Below, in pieces: positions 1 to 9,107 of a stretch of DNA of 51,455 nucleotides. The position numbers and the translations under genes are program-made. Position 1 is the stretch's first letter. Each line of letters begins with the position of its first letter. The DNA comes from Phascolarctobacterium sp. (lineage in GTDB: Bacteria > Bacillota > Negativicutes > Acidaminococcales > Acidaminococcaceae), in assembly GCA_030523325.1 (NCBI GenBank), contig JAUNIS010000011.1, positions 10,939 to 62,393 of the forward strand, written 5' to 3'. The notes beneath the pieces are model-generated. The model was not told the DNA's origin, did no database searches, and worked only from the letters and a program-made list of their open reading frames with translations.

Positions 1-65
1 AAGAACTTTTAAAAATAATAAAATTTTTATAAATAAAATCTATACATTTTAAGACGAGAATTTTT

Positions 66-93
66 TTGGCAAATTGTCGCTTTGTGGTATAAT
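66..93 (+). promoter_or_regulatory. Promoter for the MFS exporter gene
   Basis: TTGGCA (66-71) and TATAAT (88-93) are separated by 16 bp, about 35 bp before the start codon at 128. This is a near-consensus housekeeping sigma factor promoter read directly from the sequence. Confidence 0.7.
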
Positions 94-127
94 ATACAAA
101 GATATTTTGGTTTATGAGGGCTAAAAA

Positions 128-1351
128 ATGTCTGAAACTATTAATAACACACAAGAAGAAAAAATAAATTGGAAAATTAATTTGCCAATGCTATGGATTG
201 GCGTCTTTTTATGTTGCGCGAGCTATACTAGTTCCATACCCTTCTTACCCGTGTACGTGTATCGTGAGTTACATGTTCCCCAAGAAGCGGTTAATTTTTG
301 GAGCGGTATTGCTTTTGCGGCAACTTTTTTAGCCTCGGGGTTTATGGCTCCCTATTGGGGTGCTTTGGCCGATCATGTTGGTCAAAAACGCATGGCTATT
401 CGCGCAGGTCTTGGTATAGGAATTACATATTTTGGCATTGGGGTTTGCCAGGATGTTTATCAGCTGGTGCTCGTAAGATTTTTCTGCGGAGTTGTTTGCG
501 GCTTTGTGCCTGCTTGTTTATCTATGGCTTCTTCATCCTTGCCTCAAGATAAAATTGGCTGGGGTATGGGACTTATGCAAACTGCTATTGCCTCTGGCTC
601 TGTTATGGGACCCTTGTTGGGGAGTTATTTGAGTTCTTGGTTTGGTATGCGAGCTTCCTTTTACGTAGGTGCTGCTGCTCTTACACTGGCAGCTCTCGGT
701 ATTTATTTTATTGTTAAAGAGAAAAAATATAAAAAGCTTTCTACAACAAAAGAATTGCATTTAATCCAAGACTTAAAAGAATCCTTGACTAATCGCGAAC
801 TCGTTTACACTATGTTTATGTTTTTCTCTATGCAAAGCTGTGTTCTGATGGCCCAACCCTTGATTACAGTTTATGTGGGTGAGCTTATGGGAAGCATGGG
901 GGACGAAACCGTCAAGATGGCGGGCATTATTTTTTCTCTAGGAGGTATCGCAGGCATTATTATGGCTCCCTTCTGGGGAAAATTCGGACAAAGTCATGGC
1001 TTCGTGAAAACCTTTGCTATGCTAGCACTTATTGCTGGCGTAATTAATCTTTTCCAACCCATTGCCGCAAATGTTTGGCATTTCGCAGTCATTCAGCTTG
1101 CTCAAGGCTTGTTTCTAGCAGGGGCAGTGCCCAACATTAATGCTAATCTAACTCGCGTGACAACATTGGAGACACGTGGCAAGGCCTTCGGTCTCGTAAC
1201 AAGCGCTCAACAATTTGGCGGTGTAGCCGGTCCTTTAATCGGTGGTTTTTTAGCTTCCTTTATGCGACCGCCTTACGTTCTCGTAGTTTTAGGTTGCATT
1301 TTAATTACGGTCGCAGCCTACACTTATTTTGTAAAACTTAAAAAAGCGTAA
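128..1351 (+). CDS. MFS multidrug-type efflux transporter
   Basis: This 407-residue protein has the pattern of about twelve hydrophobic membrane segments of the major facilitator superfamily. The loop after the second segment reads WGALADHVGQKRM, a good match to the family motif GxLaDrxGrkr. The length fits the 12-helix drug:H+ antiporter group. The start codon follows a GAGGG ribosome site, and a nearly ideal promoter lies just upstream. It stands alone between its own promoter and a bidirectional terminator, so it is a single-gene unit. The substrate cannot be read from sequence; drug export is a family-level inference and other small solutes are possible. Confidence 0.85.
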   Translation: MSETINNTQEEKINWKINLPMLWIGVFLCCASYTSSIPFLPVYVYRELHVPQEAVNFWSGIAFAATFLASGFMAPYWGALADHVGQKRMAIRAGLGIGITYFGIGVCQDVYQLVLVRFFCGVVCGFVPACLSMASSSLPQDKIGWGMGLMQTAIASGSVMGPLLGSYLSSWFGMRASFYVGAAALTLAALGIYFIVKEKKYKKLSTTKELHLIQDLKESLTNRELVYTMFMFFSMQSCVLMAQPLITVYVGELMGSMGDETVKMAGIIFSLGGIAGIIMAPFWGKFGQSHGFVKTFAMLALIAGVINLFQPIAANVWHFAVIQLAQGLFLAGAVPNINANLTRVTTLETRGKAFGLVTSAQQFGGVAGPLIGGFLASFMRPPYVLVVLGCILITVAAYTYFVKLKKA

Positions 1352-1355
1352 AAAG

Positions 1356-1400
1356 AATCCCTTGGTCTCGCAGCTTTAAGCTGTAAGCCAAGGGATTTTT
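1356..1400. terminator. Bidirectional intrinsic terminator with nested hairpin
   Basis: AATCCCTTGG (1356-1365) pairs with CCAAGGGATT (1388-1397), and a second small stem CAGCT/AGCTG (1371-1383) sits inside. It has T-rich sequence on the plus side and an A-run before it, so it can end both the MFS gene and the convergent hydroxylase operon. Confidence 0.85.
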
Positions 1401-1447
1401 GTTTGCAATTAATTGTAATTAACTTCGTTGATTGACGAGCCTGCGAA

Positions 1448-3757
1448 TTAATTATCTGAATCGTAGAAGGGTTGTTTCCCAAAGACAATATGTTCAGGGA
1501 GAATAGGCAGGTCTCTGAACCAATGACCCGTTGCACGGAAAATTGCATGAGCGATAGCAGGAGCCGGAGTATTGATAACGATTTCGCCGATGGATTTGGC
1601 ACCGAAGGGACCAGTTGGTTCGTAGCTTTGTTCAAATTCTGTTCTGAGCACGCCAACATCTTGACGAGTTGGGATTTTGTATTGCATAAAGTTTTCTTCG
1701 ACAATCTTGCCTTCGTTATAGGTGACGTTTTCCATTAGAGCCATACCAATACCTTGAGCGATGCCGCCTTCGGTTTGAATGCGGGCAAGATTGGGGTTAA
1801 TAGCAGTGCCGCAGTCCACAACGGAAACATAATTGAGAATTTGCACATGACCAGTCAGTTTGTCAAGCTCAATCTCGACCATACCAACCATATAGGGCGG
1901 AGGGGAAACTGGGGAAGAATGACTGACAGTTACGATACCAGAGTCGTTGGAATTGCACTGCAATTTATAAGAAATATTTGCTAAAGGAAGAGTTTCATCA
2001 GTGCCGGTGCGTTTGACAAATTTACCAGCGAATTCAACTTCTTCTTCCGAGCAATTCATCATGCTTGCAGCAACGCGACAAATTTCTTTTTTGAGTTTGT
2101 CGCAAGCTTGTTCAGTTGCTTTACCTGTAATATAAGTAGTTGATGAAGCATAGGAGCCAGAATCGTAAGGTGAGTAGTCCGTATCAGCAGAAATTACGGC
2201 TACATCGTCTACATTACAGTCCATGCATTCAGCAACAATTTGAGCCAAAATAGTATCGGAACCAGTGCCCATATCTGCAGCACCGTGAATTAAATTATAA
2301 GTGCCATCATCACTGAGCTTTAAGGTTGCCGAACCAACGTCGAGATTTTGAATGCAGGAGCCTTGCATAGCCATGGCTACACCAGCACATCTAACCTTGC
2401 CGTTGCCCATATCACGTACGGGAAATTTTTCATTCCAATGAAAAATTTCTTTGGCTCTTGTCATGCAACGGTCAAGGGCACAGGCATTACTTTTTTCTCC
2501 GTAATAAGCATCCATGACCATGCCTTCACGAACCATATTTTTTAAACGGATTTCCGTTGGATCCATGTTAAGCTTAGCAGCTAATTCATTAACACAAGAC
2601 TCAACAGAAAAAATACCTTGAGGCGCTCCATAACCACGATACGCACCGGCAGCTTGAACGTTGGTATAAACAACTTCCGTGTCAAATTTAAATGCTTCAA
2701 GGTTGCCAGTATAAAGGGGAATGGATTTTGTTCCCGATAGATGCACGGTCGTCGGACCATGTTCGCCGTATGCACCAGAGTTAGAAAGAGTATACATTTG
2801 GATGCCGCGAATAGTTCCATCATTCATGGCACCAATTTTGGCAGTGACTTCCATTTCGTGACGAGGGGAACCACAGAGCTGACATTCCTTACGAGTGTAA
2901 ATCAGTTTAGCAGGTCTTTTCGTCATCCAGGTTACGAAAGCAGGATATACTTCGTTAACAGCAGTTTGTTTTGCGCCGAAGCCTCCGCCAATACGAGGCT
3001 TTTCGGTACGAATTTTACTTTTAGGAATACCAAGTGCGTGAGCAAGAATACGACGCAGATGAAAAACGATTTGCGTAGAAGAAATTACGTGCAAGCGACC
3101 ATAACGATCAATCTCCGTGTAAGCGCGGAAGGTTTCCATCATAGCTTGTTGAACCGGACGGATATGGAACTTGTGCTCAATGATATGGTCGCAGGTTGCA
3201 AAGACTGCTTCAACATCTCCGTGTACGTGACTTTCACTGGCAACAAGATTTCGCTTGGGGTCACCGCCAACAGGCAAGGACTCAACCCATTCGTCAGGAG
3301 CATGAACTAAAATAGGATTATCTTTGGCAGTGTGATAGTCAAGCACTGGCTCGAGAACTTGGTATTTAACCTTGATAACCTTCATGGCTTGCTCACAGGC
3401 TTTTTCTGTTTCAGCAGCAATGATTGCGACAGGGTCGCCGATAAAACGGACGTGACGATCGATAATTAAACGATCATAAGGAGAAGGCTCGGGATAAGTT
3501 TGACCTGCAATGGCAAATCTTTCCTTAGGAACATCTTCCCAAGTATAAACGGCGACAACGCCAGGAAGTTTTTTAGCGATAACGGTGTTAATACTTTCGA
3601 CAATTGCATTAGGGTGAGGACTTCTTAATAATTTAACTACAAGAGTGCCAGGTCTATCCGTAATGTCGTCCACATAAACAGGTTGACCTAAAAGTAATTG
3701 CTCGGAATCTTTTTTGCGATGGGCTTTACCTACAATGCGAAAATTTTTTTCTTGCAT
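1448..3757 (-). CDS. Molybdenum hydroxylase, molybdopterin-binding catalytic subunit (xanthine dehydrogenase family)
   Basis: This 769-residue large subunit of the xanthine dehydrogenase family hydroxylates an N-heterocycle or aldehyde at a molybdopterin centre. Visible motifs are the cofactor loop GGGFGAKQ, the AYRGYGAPQ motif carrying the substrate-binding arginine, and GAKSIGEI near the C terminus with the catalytic glutamate. From memory, the Gln after GGFGAK also occurs in E. coli XdhA where bovine xanthine oxidase has Glu802. It is the last gene of a three-gene operon, three bases after the 2Fe-2S subunit and preceded by an AAAGGGG ribosome site. The neighbouring YqeB, YqeC, SelD and xanthine permease genes suggest a selenium-dependent purine hydroxylase. 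The exact substrate is inferred. Confidence 0.9.
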   Translation of the reverse strand: MQEKNFRIVGKAHRKKDSEQLLLGQPVYVDDITDRPGTLVVKLLRSPHPNAIVESINTVIAKKLPGVVAVYTWEDVPKERFAIAGQTYPEPSPYDRLIIDRHVRFIGDPVAIIAAETEKACEQAMKVIKVKYQVLEPVLDYHTAKDNPILVHAPDEWVESLPVGGDPKRNLVASESHVHGDVEAVFATCDHIIEHKFHIRPVQQAMMETFRAYTEIDRYGRLHVISSTQIVFHLRRILAHALGIPKSKIRTEKPRIGGGFGAKQTAVNEVYPAFVTWMTKRPAKLIYTRKECQLCGSPRHEMEVTAKIGAMNDGTIRGIQMYTLSNSGAYGEHGPTTVHLSGTKSIPLYTGNLEAFKFDTEVVYTNVQAAGAYRGYGAPQGIFSVESCVNELAAKLNMDPTEIRLKNMVREGMVMDAYYGEKSNACALDRCMTRAKEIFHWNEKFPVRDMGNGKVRCAGVAMAMQGSCIQNLDVGSATLKLSDDGTYNLIHGAADMGTGSDTILAQIVAECMDCNVDDVAVISADTDYSPYDSGSYASSTTYITGKATEQACDKLKKEICRVAASMMNCSEEEVEFAGKFVKRTGTDETLPLANISYKLQCNSNDSGIVTVSHSSPVSPPPYMVGMVEIELDKLTGHVQILNYVSVVDCGTAINPNLARIQTEGGIAQGIGMALMENVTYNEGKIVEENFMQYKIPTRQDVGVLRTEFEQSYEPTGPFGAKSIGEIVINTPAPAIAHAIFRATGHWFRDLPILPEHIVFGKQPFYDSDN

Positions 3758-3760
3758 GGC

Positions 3761-4216
3761 TTACCCCTTTCTGCTATTGAGGAAAGCTCTAATGCCGCGT
3801 AATTGTCCTTCATAACCAGAACAACGGCAAAGATTTCCTGATAAATATGCACGAATTTCATCATCAGTCGGGTCAGGGTTTTCTCTAAGCAGGGCAACAG
3901 TATTAACAACAAAGCCTGGATTACAGAAACCACATTGGTCCGCACCTTGGTCGGCAATAAAACCGATGAAGGCGCTTGCTTCGTCCTTGAGACCTTCTAA
4001 GGTAACAATTTTATGTCCGGCAGCTCGCACTGCTAAAACGGAACAGCTGAGCACGGGAACATTATCCATAAAGACTGTGCATAAACCACAGTTAGTTGTC
4101 TCGCAACCACATTTAACGCTATAACAACCATGCTTGCGTAAAAAATCCATGAGCAGCAGGTCAGCGTCAACTGAGTCAGTGATCATGCGTCCATTGACAT
4201 TAATCTTCACTTCCAT
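3761..4216 (-). CDS. Molybdenum hydroxylase 2Fe-2S subunit
   Basis: This 151-residue electron-transfer subunit carries two 2Fe-2S clusters linking the molybdenum site to FAD. The plant-ferredoxin-type set is C38, C43, C46 and C58 (CGCETTNCGLC, then C58). The second set is C95, C98, C130 and C132 (CGFCNPG and LCRCSGY). Length and order match the small subunit of three-subunit hydroxylases. Its ATG shares a base with the TGA of the FAD subunit, and a GGAGGT ribosome site lies inside the upstream gene, which indicates translational coupling. The partner subunits lie on both sides. Confidence 0.95.
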   Translation of the reverse strand: MEVKINVNGRMITDSVDADLLLMDFLRKHGCYSVKCGCETTNCGLCTVFMDNVPVLSCSVLAVRAAGHKIVTLEGLKDEASAFIGFIADQGADQCGFCNPGFVVNTVALLRENPDPTDDEIRAYLSGNLCRCSGYEGQLRGIRAFLNSRKG

Positions 4217-5007
4217 CAGAGTATACCTCCTGCTTCATTTATTGCACGCGTGGTAAGAACCTTGGCTAAATGTTTACGATATTCGGCGCTGCCTCTAGTA
4301 TTCTTTTTTGTTTCGATAGAATTGGCAACGAATGTGGCAAATTTTTCGCTAGACTTTTCATCGATGCCATTTGCCAAAATATTTTCTTCATCTAAAACTA
4401 AAACTGCTTTGCCGGGTCTTGCACCAATGACTGCTTTATAAGTGCCGCCAACTTTTGAACAAGCACAAGTGAGGACAGGAAAATCCGTACGTTGAATGCG
4501 CATGGCTTGGTAAGAAAAAGTTGCTGGGATTTTTTTCACGATGATGCGAACAAGCACGTCACGGTCGTAGGGCATCTTCACGAATTCGTTTAAAGGAATG
4601 ATGCCGCCCTTAAACATTTCTACGTATGAGTCCATGGCTAAGAAAATTGTTAAGACGTCAGAAAAGCCGAAGCGACCGAAAATACTTCCGCCTAAAGTCG
4701 CTCCGTTACGAAATTGTACGCCTACAATATCTTGCAGTGCTTTAGTAACACAACCATTCGTATATTCATTAAGACCTGTGTGTAATTCTAACTGATGCAA
4801 GCTAACCATAGCTCCGAGAGAAAATTCTTCAGGGCTTTCTTCAATTTTATTCAAACCTAAATCGCACAAATCGATCATGGTTTGTACAGTTCTTGTTGTC
4901 ATGCGCAGCCACATCATGCCGCCCATGATACAATTAGATTTCTTTTGATTTAAGTCGTAAGCTTCTTCGAGACTTTGAGCTCTTACATAATTTTTAATCG
5001 TAAGCAT
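4216..5007 (-). CDS. Molybdenum hydroxylase FAD-binding subunit
   Basis: This 263-residue subunit matches the FAD-binding domain of the CO dehydrogenase/xanthine dehydrogenase medium chain. ATLGGSIFGRFGFSD corresponds to the family motif TIGGNI..xxxSD, and IMGGMMW replaces the usual AGGTDL loop. The protein takes electrons from the 2Fe-2S clusters to NAD+ or another acceptor. It is the first gene of the operon, preceded by a GTGAGGA ribosome site. The 212-bp gap to the divergent desulfurase gene must hold its promoter, but I see no convincing minus-strand -35/-10 pair there. The N-terminal FAD loop is divergent, so acceptor choice is uncertain. Confidence 0.9.
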   Translation of the reverse strand: MLTIKNYVRAQSLEEAYDLNQKKSNCIMGGMMWLRMTTRTVQTMIDLCDLGLNKIEESPEEFSLGAMVSLHQLELHTGLNEYTNGCVTKALQDIVGVQFRNGATLGGSIFGRFGFSDVLTIFLAMDSYVEMFKGGIIPLNEFVKMPYDRDVLVRIIVKKIPATFSYQAMRIQRTDFPVLTCACSKVGGTYKAVIGARPGKAVLVLDEENILANGIDEKSSEKFATFVANSIETKKNTRGSAEYRKHLAKVLTTRAINEAGGIL

Positions 5008-5131
5008 AGAATCCTCACAAAAATATTAAAAATAATTTTAACACTACATAATATCATAACATTTTTTTGCCCAGATACATAGTAGACAAAATTAATTTTT
5101 CGTTAGATTAGTTAGAAATCAACGATTTTCC

Positions 5132-5176
5132 TTGTCAATGTTTTTTTCTTTTTGTATAATTTTACTATCGTTATAT
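5132..5176 (+). promoter_or_regulatory. Promoter of the selenium/molybdenum gene set with a ModE-like half-site at the start point
   Basis: TTGTCA (5132-5137) and TATAAT (5155-5160) are spaced by 17 bp. ATCGTTATAT (5167-5176), which resembles one arm of the known E. coli ModE operator, lies where transcription should begin. The promoter is well supported. The operator is inference, helped by a ModE-type gene in the same cluster. Confidence 0.65.
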
Positions 5177-5219
5177 CTGATAAAATACAATGGATGAAAT
5201 ACAATGATTGGTCAAAGAA

Positions 5220-6350
5220 ATGATTTATTTAGATAATGCAGCCACGTCAAGCCCTAAGCCAGCGTGTGTAATCGAGGCCGTATGTGCTGCTATGAAAAAT
5301 TTTGGTAATAGCGGAAGAGCAGTTCATGGTAAGGCAATGGATGCATCAAGAACGATTTACGAAGCAAGAAGTAAAATTGCTGCGTTATTTAATTGTTCTC
5401 GTCCACAAAATGTTGTCTTCACATGTAATTCAACAGAAGCCTTGAACATGGCAATCTTTGGTATATTAAATGTCGGAGATCATGTTATCAGCACAGACTT
5501 AGAACACAATTCAGTCCTGCGACCTCTTTATCGTTTAATGGAGCAGGGTGTTGAGGTTGATTTTTTACCTGCCGATATCAAGGGCTGTATTAATTACGAT
5601 GACTTTGCTACTCATATAAAAGAAAATACGAAAGCTATCATCTGTACGCACGCGTCGAATTTAACGGGCAACCTTTTGGATATCAAACGTATTGGCGAGT
5701 TTGCCTTCAATCATAAATTAATTTTTATTGTGGATGCCTCGCAAACAGCTGGAGCAATTCCCATCGATATGGAAGCCATGCATATTTCCATTCTTTGTTT
5801 TACAGGGCACAAATCCTTGCTTGGTCCTCAAGGAACGGGTGGATTGTGTGTGGCCGAAGGAATTAATATTCGTCCTTTAAAATGCGGGGGCACGGGCGTA
5901 CAAACTTATTTGAAAGATCAGCCTGATGAATTGCCCACGCATCTTGAAGCTGGGACCTTGAACGGGCATGGCATAGCTGGGCTCCTTGCAGCACTAAATT
6001 TTATTGAAGAAGTAGGCGCAAAAAATATTCATGCTCAGGAATTAAAATTGATGCAAAAGTTTTATGCAGGCGTGAAAGAAATTCCTGGCATGAAAATTTA
6101 CGGAGATTTTTCTTCCGACAGGGCACCTATTGTAACTATAAATTTTGCAGATGTGCCTTCAGGAGAATTAGCGGATATTTTAGCCGAAGAGTACGACATT
6201 GCTACAAGACCTGGGGCTCACTGTGCTCCAAGAATGCATGAGGCCCTCGGCACGGTCGGGCAAGGCGCAGTGCGTTTTAGCTTTGGCTATGCCAATACAC
6301 AAGAAGATGTTGACACGGCTCTGGCAGCTTTAAGGAGTATTTGTTTATGA
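5220..6350 (+). CDS. Class V aminotransferase, cysteine desulfurase (NifS/Csd-like)
   Basis: This PLP enzyme of about 376 residues probably releases sulfur from cysteine or selenium from selenocysteine. Visible sites are the N-terminal MIYLDNAATS signature, VDASQTAGA with PLP-contacting Asp172, the PLP lysine in TGHKS (K198), and the catalytic loop GAHCAPRMH (Cys335). Start choice: ATG at 5220 matches the family N terminus. An in-frame TTG at 5208, after GGATGA, would add four residues and has the better ribosome site. Its stop overlaps the next start by four bases (ATGA). As first gene of the Se hydroxylase set it most likely supplies the S or Se for the labile cofactor, which is an inference. 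Confidence 0.85.
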   Translation: MIYLDNAATSSPKPACVIEAVCAAMKNFGNSGRAVHGKAMDASRTIYEARSKIAALFNCSRPQNVVFTCNSTEALNMAIFGILNVGDHVISTDLEHNSVLRPLYRLMEQGVEVDFLPADIKGCINYDDFATHIKENTKAIICTHASNLTGNLLDIKRIGEFAFNHKLIFIVDASQTAGAIPIDMEAMHISILCFTGHKSLLGPQGTGGLCVAEGINIRPLKCGGTGVQTYLKDQPDELPTHLEAGTLNGHGIAGLLAALNFIEEVGAKNIHAQELKLMQKFYAGVKEIPGMKIYGDFSSDRAPIVTINFADVPSGELADILAEEYDIATRPGAHCAPRMHEALGTVGQGAVRFSFGYANTQEDVDTALAALRSICL

Positions 6351-6583
6351 GAGAAAAACGTTTACAATTTGTCGTCGTATTTCATACAACGGCAGATGCC
6401 ATGGCCATGGAAAAGCTATGCAAGAACCTTGGCATAGCCGGTAAGTTAATTTCTGCACCTAGAGCTATCTCGGCGGACTGTGGTATTGCTTGGAAGTCCG
6501 AGCTAAGTGAAGCAGCTGCCATTAAGAAAGCTTTAGCGAATGCAGAATTTGAAATACAAGGCACGTATGAATTGCTGTTATAA
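6347..6583 (+). CDS. DUF3343 putative Se/S carrier-like protein
   Basis: This 78-residue protein belongs to the small family known as DUF3343, described as a putative Se/S carrier. It has the characteristic conserved Cys in ISADCGIAWK, about two thirds of the way along. ATG at 6347 was preferred over TTG at 6341 because AAGGAG (6332-6337) is at proper spacing from the ATG. Its start overlaps the desulfurase stop. The position between a desulfurase and YqeC suggests that it accepts S or Se from the desulfurase for delivery to the hydroxylase. That role is inference from context. Confidence 0.8.
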   Translation: MREKRLQFVVVFHTTADAMAMEKLCKNLGIAGKLISAPRAISADCGIAWKSELSEAAAIKKALANAEFEIQGTYELLL

Positions 6584-6586
6584 ATC

Positions 6587-7264
6587 ATGAAAGAAAATTT
6601 AGTTGAGCTTTTGCAAATAAAAAAAGGAATGACATCCATCATTGGTGGGGGCGGTAAGACGACTTTAATGTTAGTTCTCGCTCAAGAATTAGCAAAGCAA
6701 GGAAAGGTTCTTGTTACCACGTCGACGAAAATTTTACAGCCGCAAATTTGTGAGACCTTACTTGATCCAACTGCAGATGAAATTCGTGAGGTGCTTACGC
6801 AAAAGCAAATGCTTTGCGTTGCTAGCTTGCATGCATCGGGCAAGCTCTGTGCACCAAGCATTGGTTTTGCTAAACTTAGTGAGCTCGCCGATTACGTTTT
6901 AGTTGAAGCCGACGGGTCAAAGCATTTGCCTCTTAAAGCTCACGCAAGCTTTGAACCAGTGATTCCTAAAGAAACTAATAATACGATTTGCGTAATTGGT
7001 ATCGACGGACTTGGTAAAAAAATTTCTGAGGCTTGTCATAGACCAAAAATTTTTGCCAAGCTTGTTGGAACAACTGAAGACGATTTAATCACGCCTGACT
7101 TCCTTGCAAAAGCAATTCGCAAGGAAGCTTTGGCGCAGAGATTTTTTATAAATAAAATTGCAACTTCTGACGAATGGAAATTAGCGCAAGAAATTGCAGC
7201 TTTGCTTGACAAACCAGTCGTTGCAGGAAGTTTATGGAAAGGAGAATACAGATGCTTGTTGTAA
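6587..7264 (+). CDS. yqeC: Selenium-dependent molybdenum hydroxylase accessory protein YqeC
   Basis: This 225-residue P-loop protein has GGGGKTT at residues 20-26 near the N terminus, followed by LVTTSTKI and VLVEADGSKHLPLKAH. These are typical of the YqeC family found only beside labile-selenium molybdenum hydroxylases. The biochemical role is not established; nucleotide-dependent help in cofactor maturation is a family-level guess. It starts three bases after the DUF3343 stop and overlaps yqeB by 13 bases, indicating a tight operon. The Walker lysine is intact, so NTP binding is likely. Confidence 0.85.
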   Translation: MKENLVELLQIKKGMTSIIGGGGKTTLMLVLAQELAKQGKVLVTTSTKILQPQICETLLDPTADEIREVLTQKQMLCVASLHASGKLCAPSIGFAKLSELADYVLVEADGSKHLPLKAHASFEPVIPKETNNTICVIGIDGLGKKISEACHRPKIFAKLVGTTEDDLITPDFLAKAIRKEALAQRFFINKIATSDEWKLAQEIAALLDKPVVAGSLWKGEYRCLL

Positions 7265-8049
7265 TTCGCGGAGCAGGGGATTTAGCTAGCGGTATTGCTC
7301 TTAGACTTGTGAGAAGCGGGATTAAGGTCGTGATGACGGATCTTGAGAAACCACTTGCCATTAGACGCAGTGTTGCCTTTTGTGAGGCCAATCGTTTGGG
7401 CGAGATAACTATTGAAGATAAAACTGCTAAGCATGCAAATGATAGTGCTGAAGCTTTAAATTTTTTGTCAGAAGGTTTTATCCCTGTACTTGCTGACCCA
7501 GAGGCCAAATGCATTGACGAAATTAAACCACTTGTGGTTGTGGATGCAATTCTCGCTAAACGCAACCTGGGTACAAAAATTACTGACGCACCCATCGTGA
7601 TTGGTGTGGGACCGGGCTTTAGCGCTGGCAAAGATTGTCACGCAGTTGTAGAAACTATGCGCGGCCATACACTTGGTCGAGTTATTTACGATGGGCCTGC
7701 CCTGCCTAACACGAATATTCCTGGACTCATCGGAGGCTTTGCAGGTGAAAGAGTTCTTCGAGCTCCAGCGACAGGAGTTTTCAAGACAGCTCTTGAGATT
7801 GGTGCCATCGTCAAGCAAGGCGACGTCACTGGTTATGTAGAGGATAAGCCCATGCTTGCCACTCTGGACGGAGCTCTTCGAGGCTTGATTGCCGATGGTA
7901 CCTTCGTTAAAGAAGGATTAAAATGTGGTGATGTGGATCCACGAGGAGATGCATCCTACTGCAAGCTTGCTTCCGATAAAAGTCTTGCTATAGGCGGAGG
8001 TGTCCTCGAAGCAATCTTGCATTTTAGCAAAGCTCTTGAGGAGGTGTGA
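7252..8049 (+). CDS. yqeB: Selenium-dependent molybdenum hydroxylase system protein YqeB
   Basis: This YqeB-family protein of about 265 residues begins with a Rossmann-type glycine loop (VIRGAGDLASGIALRL). The C-terminal half contains RAPATGVF and the biotinyl-like KQGDVTGYV segments seen in the family. YqeB is a marker of hydroxylases needing labile selenium. ATG at 7252 is chosen over an upstream in-frame ATG at 7234 because AAAGGAG lies directly before it. It overlaps yqeC by 13 bases and its stop overlaps the Shine-Dalgarno region of selD. Function in selenium insertion is inferred from published phylogenetic co-occurrence, not shown. Confidence 0.88.
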   Translation: MLVVIRGAGDLASGIALRLVRSGIKVVMTDLEKPLAIRRSVAFCEANRLGEITIEDKTAKHANDSAEALNFLSEGFIPVLADPEAKCIDEIKPLVVVDAILAKRNLGTKITDAPIVIGVGPGFSAGKDCHAVVETMRGHTLGRVIYDGPALPNTNIPGLIGGFAGERVLRAPATGVFKTALEIGAIVKQGDVTGYVEDKPMLATLDGALRGLIADGTFVKEGLKCGDVDPRGDASYCKLASDKSLAIGGGVLEAILHFSKALEEV

Positions 8050-8051
8050 AT

Positions 8052-9104
8052 TTGTCAGAAGAAATTAAGCTTACAAAATTAGCCAAGTGTGCTGGCTGTG
8101 GTGCCAAGGTAGGTGCAGGTGTTTTAGCAAAACTTTTACAAGACATCAAGGTTCACACGGACCCGAATCTTTTGGTTGGCTTCGATAAAAGTGATGATGC
8201 ATCCGTTTATAAAGTTTCTGACGAGATGGCTCTCGTGCAAACGGTTGATTTCTTTCCTCCAATTGCCGACGATCCATATACCTTTGGTGCGATTGCAGCT
8301 ACCAACGCATTAAGCGATGTTTATGCTATGGGCGGCGAACCAAAGCTGGCCTTAAATATTATGGCTGTACCTGAGAAGATGCCTAAGGAAGCAGTGCATC
8401 AGTTGCTTAAGGGCGGCTACGATAAAGTTTATGAAGCGGGCGCCATTATTACAGGCGGTCATAGTATTTTAGACGACGAGCCTAAATACGGACTTGCTGT
8501 AACAGGCTTTGTGCATCCACAAAAGCTTTTGAAAAATTGCGGAGCTGAGCCAGGCGACATTTTATTTTTAACGAAGCCCCTTGGCATTGGCATCCTTACG
8601 ACAGCGGCCAAGGTCGACATGGTTAGTAAGGAAACTTATGCTCGTGCTATTGAACTTATGACGACACTGAATAAATCGGCGCGCGATGTCATCGTTAAAT
8701 ATCGCGTGCATGCTTGTACGGATGTAACTGGTTTCGCTTTACTTGGTCATGGCTGCGAGATGGCTCAAGGCAGTAATGTGGAACTACATCTAGATGTTGA
8801 CAAAATCGATTTAATTCCTGAGGCTCTTGAACTTGCAAGAATCGGTATTATTCCTGAGGGCGCGTATCGCAATCGTGCCTTTGCTGAAGAACATGTGGAC
8901 GGAGGCAATGTCTTACTTGCTAAACAAGATATGCTTTACGACCCACAAACCTCGGGAGGACTTTTGGTAGCAGTGCATCCAGATGACGCGGATGCTCTCC
9001 ATAAAGAATTGAAAAATGCAGTACCAAGTGCTCAACGCATTGGTATTTGCAAAAAATATGCAGGAGGAAAATATATTTTCCTGCATGACAAAGGAGATGT
9101 GTAA
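8052..9104 (+). CDS. selD: Selenide, water dikinase (selenophosphate synthetase), Cys form
   Basis: SelD makes selenophosphate from selenide and ATP. The protein has about 350 residues. Near the N terminus KCAGCGAK places Cys16 and Lys19 at the catalytic Cys17 and Lys20 positions of E. coli SelD, so this is the cysteine rather than the selenocysteine form. Later motifs include VDFFPPIADDPYTFG and TGFALLGHG. Start choice: GAGGAGG (8038-8044) is seven bases before TTG 8052 but only one base before GTG 8046, so TTG is favoured. Its place between YqeB and a YedE transporter links selenophosphate to the hydroxylase cofactor. No selA or selB is seen here. Confidence 0.93.
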   Translation: MSEEIKLTKLAKCAGCGAKVGAGVLAKLLQDIKVHTDPNLLVGFDKSDDASVYKVSDEMALVQTVDFFPPIADDPYTFGAIAATNALSDVYAMGGEPKLALNIMAVPEKMPKEAVHQLLKGGYDKVYEAGAIITGGHSILDDEPKYGLAVTGFVHPQKLLKNCGAEPGDILFLTKPLGIGILTTAAKVDMVSKETYARAIELMTTLNKSARDVIVKYRVHACTDVTGFALLGHGCEMAQGSNVELHLDVDKIDLIPEALELARIGIIPEGAYRNRAFAEEHVDGGNVLLAKQDMLYDPQTSGGLLVAVHPDDADALHKELKNAVPSAQRIGICKKYAGGKYIFLHDKGDV

Positions 9105-9107
9105 AAG

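Noticed and set aside
2741..3310. Long plus-strand frame inside the Mo subunit gene
   Set aside because: It is antisense to a clear family protein, lacks a ribosome site and shows no domain; it is a shadow frame.
5008..5131. Clear promoter for the hydroxylase operon
   Set aside because: The candidate TTGTCT (5089-5084) and TATGAT (5058-5053) on the minus strand are 25 bp apart, too far for a normal promoter.
8052..8110. Selenocysteine at the SelD active site
   Set aside because: The codon in the active-site loop is TGT (Cys), with no in-frame TGA.
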